A stretch of 40,222 nucleotides of DNA from Acidobacteria bacterium RIFCSPLOWO2_12_FULL_66_21. GTDB lineage: Bacteria; Acidobacteriota; Vicinamibacteria; Vicinamibacterales; 2-12-FULL-66-21. This document shows, one piece after another, positions 35,844 to 40,222 of this stretch (position 1 is the stretch's first letter; every line of letters starts with the position of its first letter). The DNA lies in NCBI GenBank assembly GCA_001767455.1, contig MELC01000022.1:80023-120244 (forward strand). The letters run 5' to 3'. Under the pieces are notes generated by a model that was given only the letters and a program-made list of their open reading frames with translations, was not told the origin of the DNA and did not search any database. A program made the position numbers and the translations under genes.

Positions 35844-37274
35844 ATGCCCACAACGAACGTGCGAAACCTCGCGGGAATCGACATCACCATCACGCAGGAG
35901 GACCTCGACGGCCTGACCGCTTCGGTCCGCGGCCAGGTGCTCCTCCCCGGGTCGACGGCCTACGACACGGCGCGCACTATCTGGAACGCGATGATCGATC
36001 GCCGCCCGGGCCTGATCGTGCGCGCGGCGAGCGCCGCGGACGTCGTCAAGACCGTGCAATTCGCGCGCAGGCACCAGCTCCTCCTCGCGATCAAGGGGGC
36101 GGGGCACAACATCGCCGGCAACGCCGTCTGCGACGGCGGCCTCATGCTCGATCTGTCGCTGATGAAGTCGGTCCACATCGACCAGCAGCGTCGCGTCGCG
36201 ACCGTCGAACCGGGCTGCACGCTCGCCGACTTCGATCACGACGCGCAGGTGTTCGGCCTCGCGACGCCACTCGGCATCAATTCGACGACGGGCGTGGCGG
36301 GACTCACGCTCGGCGGCGGGTTCGGCTGGCTCACGCGCAAGTACGGCATGTCGGTCGACAACCTGATCGCCGCCGACGTCGTGCTCGCCGACGGCACGCT
36401 CGTTCGCGCGAGCTCATCGAGCAACGACGATCTCTTCTGGGCCATCCGCGGCGGCGGCGGCAACTTCGGCGTCGTCACCTCGTTCGAGTTCCAGCTACAC
36501 CCCGTGGGGCCGGAAGTGCTCTCGGGCCTCATCGTGCACCCGTTCGCGGACGCTCCGAAGCTGCTCCGGCAGTATCGCGACTTCATCGAGAAGGCGCCCG
36601 ACGAGGTGGTCGCCTGGTTCGTGATCCGCAAGGCGCCGCCGCTGCCGTTCCTTCCGGAGTCCATCCACGGCAAGGAGATGCTCGCGTTCGCCTGCTTCTA
36701 CGCCGGCGACATCACGTCCGGCGAGCGCGCGCTCGAAGGGCTGCGCCGCTTCGGGCAGCCGATTGCCGACGTCGTGCAGCCGCATCCGTATACCGGCTGG
36801 CAGAAGGCGTTCGATCCGCTGCTCACGCCCGGCGCGCGGAACTACTGGAAGTCGCACAACTTCACGCAGCTCGAGGACGGATATCTCGACACGCTGCTCG
36901 ACTACTCGACGCGCCTGCCGTCGCCGCACTGCGAGATCTTCGTCGGCGCGCTCGGCGGCGCGGCCAACCGCGTGCCGCGCGACGCGACCGCGTACCCGCA
37001 GCGCGACGCCAAGTACGTGATGAACGTCCACGGCCGGTGGGAAACCGCCGCGGAAGATGAGACCTGCATCCGGTGGGCCCGCGAGCTCACGGCGGCCACG
37101 GCGCGCTACGCGACCGGCGGCGTGTACATCAACTTCGTCACGGCCGACGAGACCGACCGCATCCAGGCCGCGTACGGCGAGAACTACACCCGGCTCGTGT
37201 CGCTGAAGCAGAAGTACGACCCCACCAACATGTTCCGGATGAACCACAACATCCAGCCGGTGGCCGCAGTCTAA
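35844..37274 (+). CDS. BBE-type FAD-linked oxidase
   Basis: A 476-residue flavoprotein of the VAO/berberine-bridge family. The FAD-binding PCMH domain spans about 52-225, with the probable covalent histidine H88 (KGAGHNIAG) and the GVAGLTLGGGFGWLTRKYG loop. The second cysteinyl link seen in some relatives seems absent at that loop. The BBE domain ends the chain (YTRLVSLKQKYDPTNMFRMN). Substrate could be a sugar, an aldehyde or an aromatic alcohol. No signal peptide. AGGAAGG lies 5 nt before the ATG. A decamer array starts one base after the TAA. Confidence 0.9.
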   Translation: MPTTNVRNLAGIDITITQEDLDGLTASVRGQVLLPGSTAYDTARTIWNAMIDRRPGLIVRAASAADVVKTVQFARRHQLLLAIKGAGHNIAGNAVCDGGLMLDLSLMKSVHIDQQRRVATVEPGCTLADFDHDAQVFGLATPLGINSTTGVAGLTLGGGFGWLTRKYGMSVDNLIAADVVLADGTLVRASSSSNDDLFWAIRGGGGNFGVVTSFEFQLHPVGPEVLSGLIVHPFADAPKLLRQYRDFIEKAPDEVVAWFVIRKAPPLPFLPESIHGKEMLAFACFYAGDITSGERALEGLRRFGQPIADVVQPHPYTGWQKAFDPLLTPGARNYWKSHNFTQLEDGYLDTLLDYSTRLPSPHCEIFVGALGGAANRVPRDATAYPQRDAKYVMNVHGRWETAAEDETCIRWARELTAATARYATGGVYINFVTADETDRIQAAYGENYTRLVSLKQKYDPTNMFRMNHNIQPVAAV

Positions 37275-37355
37275 GGTGCTGATGGGTGCTGACGGGTCTG
37301 TACCCTTCAGCACCCTTCAGCACCCTTCAGCACCCCTCAGCACCCCTCAGCACCC
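37275..37355. repeat. Facing 10-nt arrays GGTGCTGANG / CCCTTCAGCA
   Basis: Two GGTGCTGANG units (37275-37294) are followed after GGTCTGTA by five units CCC(T/C)TCAGCA (37303-37352) in the opposite sense. The halves can pair. It begins one base after the oxidase stop codon (TAA 37272-37274). Confidence 0.9.
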
Positions 37356-37426
37356 GAGTCTGCTATCCTCCGTCCATCCTCCCCGTTTCGGGGTCTAAAG
37401 CAGCGTTCCTCCACAGGAGGCCTGCA

Positions 37427-39415
37427 GTGCCGAAAACCCGCCATTTTCTTGTGCTCGTCCTCTGTGCGTTCGCCGCGGACGCACACGCGCAAACCGCGCA
37501 GCCGCGTGCCGAAGATCCCCGCACGGCGCTCATCGTCGGCCAGGTCGTCGATGCGACCTCCGGTAAACCGATCGCGAACACCATAGTCACACTGACCCCT
37601 GGTGCGGTCGCCGTGAATGCGATTGCTGCTTTTCCGGTAGCCCCTCCCGGAGTACCTGGCGTGCCGCGCGTCATGACGGGGCCGGACGGGCAGTTCACAT
37701 TCCGGGGACTGCCGAAAGGCGTGTACGGCGTGTATGCGACGAAGCCCGATCACGTGGACGGCGCCTTCGGACGCCGCAGCCCCGGCGGCCTTGCCCAGCA
37801 GTTGGTGCTCGCCGAAGGAGAAAAGGCGGGCGACATCGTCGTGCCAATGTGGAAGTTCGCGGTGGTTTCCGGAACCGTCGTCGACGAGGCCGGTGAGCCG
37901 ATCGTCGGCGCGCAGGTGCGGATGCTGCGCCGGACGTATGTCGGGGGCCGTCCGAAGTTCACCGCGATCTACGGATTCATGGCCACGATGCGGGGCGCCG
38001 TGGCGACCGACGATCGCGGGCAGTACCGGTTCAGCGGTCTGACACCTGGCGATTACGTTGTCGGCATCGATGCCATGCAGGGATCGATACCGCTTTCACT
38101 GGCCCAGGCGTCCTCGGATCCCACAGCGCGGTCCGCCCAGCTCTCGCAGATCTTCCAGGTTCGAGGTCCCACGTCGCTCCCGGGCGCGTCTTCCGGCGCG
38201 CTGCAAATTGGCGACGCCGTGCTGGCACTTCCCCCCGGCGGCCTCACGCCGCCTCCGCCGGTGGATGGACGGCTGGCTGTCTACCCGAACGTCTACTATC
38301 CGAACGCGGCGACGGTGTCCCGCGCGACGGTCATCACGATCGGATCCGGCGAGGATCGGTCGGGCGTCGACTTCCAGCTCACGCCCGCGCCGACCTCGCG
38401 GGTGGCGGGCTCACTCGTCGGCGACCCGGATGCGGTCGGCAACGTCCAGGTCTGGTTGAATCAGCTCGACTCGCAGGACTCGTCGGTCGGCATCGACACC
38501 GTCGCGGCCACGATCACCGACTCGAGTGGCGCGTTCGTCTTTCCAGCGGTGCCGATCGGCCAGTACACGCTGCGTGCGTTGAAGACCCCGGCGTCGCCAA
38601 GGTCGGGCTCAACGACGATCATCCAGGCCGGCTCGGGGGTGGTGTTCTCGACGTCAATAGTCGGATCGGGCACGCCGACACCAGTACCGACGGAGCCGAC
38701 GATGTATGCGCTTGCGCCGGTAGCGGTGGGGCACCGCGATCTCACAGGCATCACGATCCCGCTCCAGGCGGGACCACGCGTGACGGGTCGGATCGAGTTC
38801 GACGGCAGCGCACCAAAGCCCACACCGGACCAACTCGAGCGCCTCACGGTGCAGCTCGAAGGCGTCGTCCCCGGTGGCGGAACGGGCGTGCCGTCCGGCC
38901 ACGCCGACAAGACAGGCGGGTTCTCGACCTACAGCGTGCCGGCTGGCAAGTACTTCGTTCGGCCGTCCGGGAGCCTGCCAGGCTGGACGTTCCGCTCCGC
39001 GACGTACAACGGCCGCGACCTGTCCGAAAGCCCATTGGATCTGGAAGGCGCGGATGTGACGGGCGTGGTGCTCACCTTCACCGACCGGCCCGCGGACCTC
39101 TCCGGGACGGTGCGGTCGGCCGATGGACGCGCCGACGCGGACGCGACCGTGCTGCTGTTCCCCTCCAGTCCACAGGCGTGGGCGAACGCCGGACCGCTGC
39201 GGCGGTTCCGCGCCGTGCGGGCGACGAAGACTGGCGCGTTCACCACGAGCGGTCTGCCACCCGGCTCGTACTACGCCGTGGCCGTCGCCGCCGATGCGGT
39301 TGGAGAGTGGACCGATCCACGAACGCTCGAGGCACTTGCGAAGGTCGCAACGGAGGTCCGCCTCGACGAGGGGGACAAGAAGACACAGGACCTGCGGACG
39401 AAGGAGGTGCGGTGA
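37427..39415 (+). CDS. Secreted carboxypeptidase-regulatory-like domain protein
   Basis: A 662-residue exported protein made of beta-sandwich repeats. Signal peptide about 1-22 (ending DAHAQ). A first CarboxypepD_reg-like domain begins GQVVDATSGKPIANTIVTL and continues with GQFTFRGLPKGVYGVYA. A second is VSGTVVDEAGEPIVGAQVRM with DDRGQYRFSGLTPGDYVVGI. Further domains lie at about 315-480 and 540-640. Such proteins may bind polymers or serve in surface assembly; no enzyme is attached. Start is GTG 37427 with GGAGG 6 nt upstream; in-frame upstream codons read through the decamer array. The next gene overlaps by one base and has a similar domain plan. Confidence 0.85.
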   Translation: MPKTRHFLVLVLCAFAADAHAQTAQPRAEDPRTALIVGQVVDATSGKPIANTIVTLTPGAVAVNAIAAFPVAPPGVPGVPRVMTGPDGQFTFRGLPKGVYGVYATKPDHVDGAFGRRSPGGLAQQLVLAEGEKAGDIVVPMWKFAVVSGTVVDEAGEPIVGAQVRMLRRTYVGGRPKFTAIYGFMATMRGAVATDDRGQYRFSGLTPGDYVVGIDAMQGSIPLSLAQASSDPTARSAQLSQIFQVRGPTSLPGASSGALQIGDAVLALPPGGLTPPPPVDGRLAVYPNVYYPNAATVSRATVITIGSGEDRSGVDFQLTPAPTSRVAGSLVGDPDAVGNVQVWLNQLDSQDSSVGIDTVAATITDSSGAFVFPAVPIGQYTLRALKTPASPRSGSTTIIQAGSGVVFSTSIVGSGTPTPVPTEPTMYALAPVAVGHRDLTGITIPLQAGPRVTGRIEFDGSAPKPTPDQLERLTVQLEGVVPGGGTGVPSGHADKTGGFSTYSVPAGKYFVRPSGSLPGWTFRSATYNGRDLSESPLDLEGADVTGVVLTFTDRPADLSGTVRSADGRADADATVLLFPSSPQAWANAGPLRRFRAVRATKTGAFTTSGLPPGSYYAVAVAADAVGEWTDPRTLEALAKVATEVRLDEGDKKTQDLRTKEVR

Positions 39416-40222
39416 TGATCCCGCGAGCGATCGCTCTCCTCCTCACGTTCATCGCCACGCCGGCTCTCGCCCAACAGCAGGCGGCGCGCGACGCGACCCG
39501 CCCGGCGACCGGCACCACCGCAACGATTGCCGGCGTCGTGCTGGCCGATGACACGGAGCATCGGCCGATCCGGCGCGCACGCGTGACGCTGACGAGCTCC
39601 GAGCTGCCGGTCGGCCAGACGGCGATTACCGGCGACGACGGGGCGTTTGCCTTTCACGGACTGCCGCCCGGCCGGTACATGCTCGCACCGTACAAGGAGA
39701 GTTACGTCTCTATCGCGTATGGCGCGACACGTCCGTCGCGCCCCGGCGCCGCGCTTGTCGTTGGCAACGGGGAGACAAAGCGCGTCTCGCTGCGGCTGAT
39801 GAAGGGCAGCGTCATCACGGGTACCATCCTGAACCTCGATGGATCGCCCGCGACAGGTGTGTCGATCAGGGCGATGCGTTATGCGTTCATGACCGGCGAG
39901 AGGCAGCTCGTGCCGGCCGGGGCACAGACGTCCACCGACGATCGCGGCACGTACCGGCTCTACGGACTCCAGGCGGGCGACTACGTCATCTCGTGTTCGT
40001 CGCGATCGGGAGCGCTTGCCAGCGCCGACGTCCACCCGATCACCGCCAGCGAGATGCAGTCGGCGCTCGACGAACTTCGCGGCGGCCCGTCGCAGTCGCG
40101 CGCCGCAGCCTCGGGCGCCGGGGCTGGCGATCCGCCGCGGGTCTTCGGCTATGCCGCGGTGTATTATCCCGGCACCACGCAGCTCGGGGAAGCCGCGACG
40201 ATTTCGGTCGCCCAAGGGGAGG
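39415..40222 (+). CDS. Second carboxypeptidase-regulatory-like protein, 3' end outside window
   Basis: The frame from ATG 39415 is open to the window end (269 residues visible). The ATG shares its A with the upstream TGA (TGATG), and AAGGAGG lies 7 nt upstream. A signal peptide (MIPRAIALLLTFIATPALAQ) is followed by IAGVVLADDTEHRPIRRARV with GAFAFHGLPPGRYMLAPYKE, then VITGTILNLDGSPATGVSIR with DDRGTYRLYGLQAGDYVISC. The domain order, spacing and the VYYPGTTQLGEAATISV block repeat those of the upstream gene, so this is a tandem paralogue. Confidence 0.85.
   Translation, partial: MIPRAIALLLTFIATPALAQQQAARDATRPATGTTATIAGVVLADDTEHRPIRRARVTLTSSELPVGQTAITGDDGAFAFHGLPPGRYMLAPYKESYVSIAYGATRPSRPGAALVVGNGETKRVSLRLMKGSVITGTILNLDGSPATGVSIRAMRYAFMTGERQLVPAGAQTSTDDRGTYRLYGLQAGDYVISCSSRSGALASADVHPITASEMQSALDELRGGPSQSRAAASGAGAGDPPRVFGYAAVYYPGTTQLGEAATISVAQGE

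Overview
The window reads as one piece of a high-GC chromosome, most likely from a soil acidobacterium close to Vicinamibacteria. The evidence is family content: an ADOP-type duplicated MacB/FtsX permease, a VWFA-related secreted protein, paired secreted carboxypeptidase-regulatory-domain proteins, a Tat-exported asparaginase, several secreted amidase-signature enzymes, and short zinc-ribbon and type II toxin-antitoxin genes. I saw no rRNA, tRNA, CRISPR array, integrase or transposase. The taxonomic call is an inference from these families, not from a marker gene.

Layout. 1-2131 (+): a 5'-truncated fold-type II PLP enzyme, a secreted beta/gamma-crystallin-like protein and a small membrane protein. 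2209-8047 (-): a stand-alone receiver protein, an S1-domain RNA-binding protein followed by an asparaginase, and an ADOP permease behind a possible 20-codon leader. 8361-11738 (-): a tight ygeY-ygeW-yqeA operon (M20 hydrolase, carbamoyltransferase, carbamate kinase). 11873-14157 (+): a secreted cassette (VWFA-related, TIM-barrel glycosidase-like, short fragment). 14210-16219 (-): a short YgfK-like iron-sulfur protein, the fourth member of the same purine/ureide-type gene set, behind a DinB remnant. 16428-18638 (+): amidase and PnuC. 18918-26830: class C beta-lactamase-like protein, DUF3365-like haem protein, M48 protease, galactokinase, amidohydrolase and secreted proteins. 27043-32261: zinc ribbon and three toxin-antitoxin modules (Phd/VapC, RHH/MazF, ParD-like/zeta) around a large secreted amidase. 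32427-35619 (-): M20 peptidase and a third amidase. 35844-40222 (+): BBE-type FAD oxidase and two tandem carboxypeptidase-regulatory-domain proteins, the second cut by the window end.

The most unusual feature is between the genes. Many intergenic spaces are filled with short tandem arrays whose unit is 7 nt (also 9 or 10 nt), with a different word at each site: GCAGTTC, CCAAACT/AGTTTGG, AGTAGGC/CTGCCTG, CTACTGC, GCTGTCA/GCTGAAA, GGTTCTAAA, CCCTTCAGCA. Several arrays come as facing inverted halves, and several start at or inside the stop codon of the neighbouring gene, apparently supplying the TAG. With these go a 34-bp hairpin repeat (three tandem copies) and a nested palindrome of about 276 bp between two convergent genes. 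A second pattern is that at least eight genes have a -10-like hexamer 6-10 nt before the start codon and no Shine-Dalgarno sequence, suggesting leaderless transcripts.

Together the genes suggest a heterotroph living on amides, peptides, amino sugars and nitrogen heterocycles: asparaginase, three amidases, two M20 hydrolases, an amidohydrolase, and the ygeY-ygeW-yqeA-ygfK set ending in carbamoyl phosphate and ATP.
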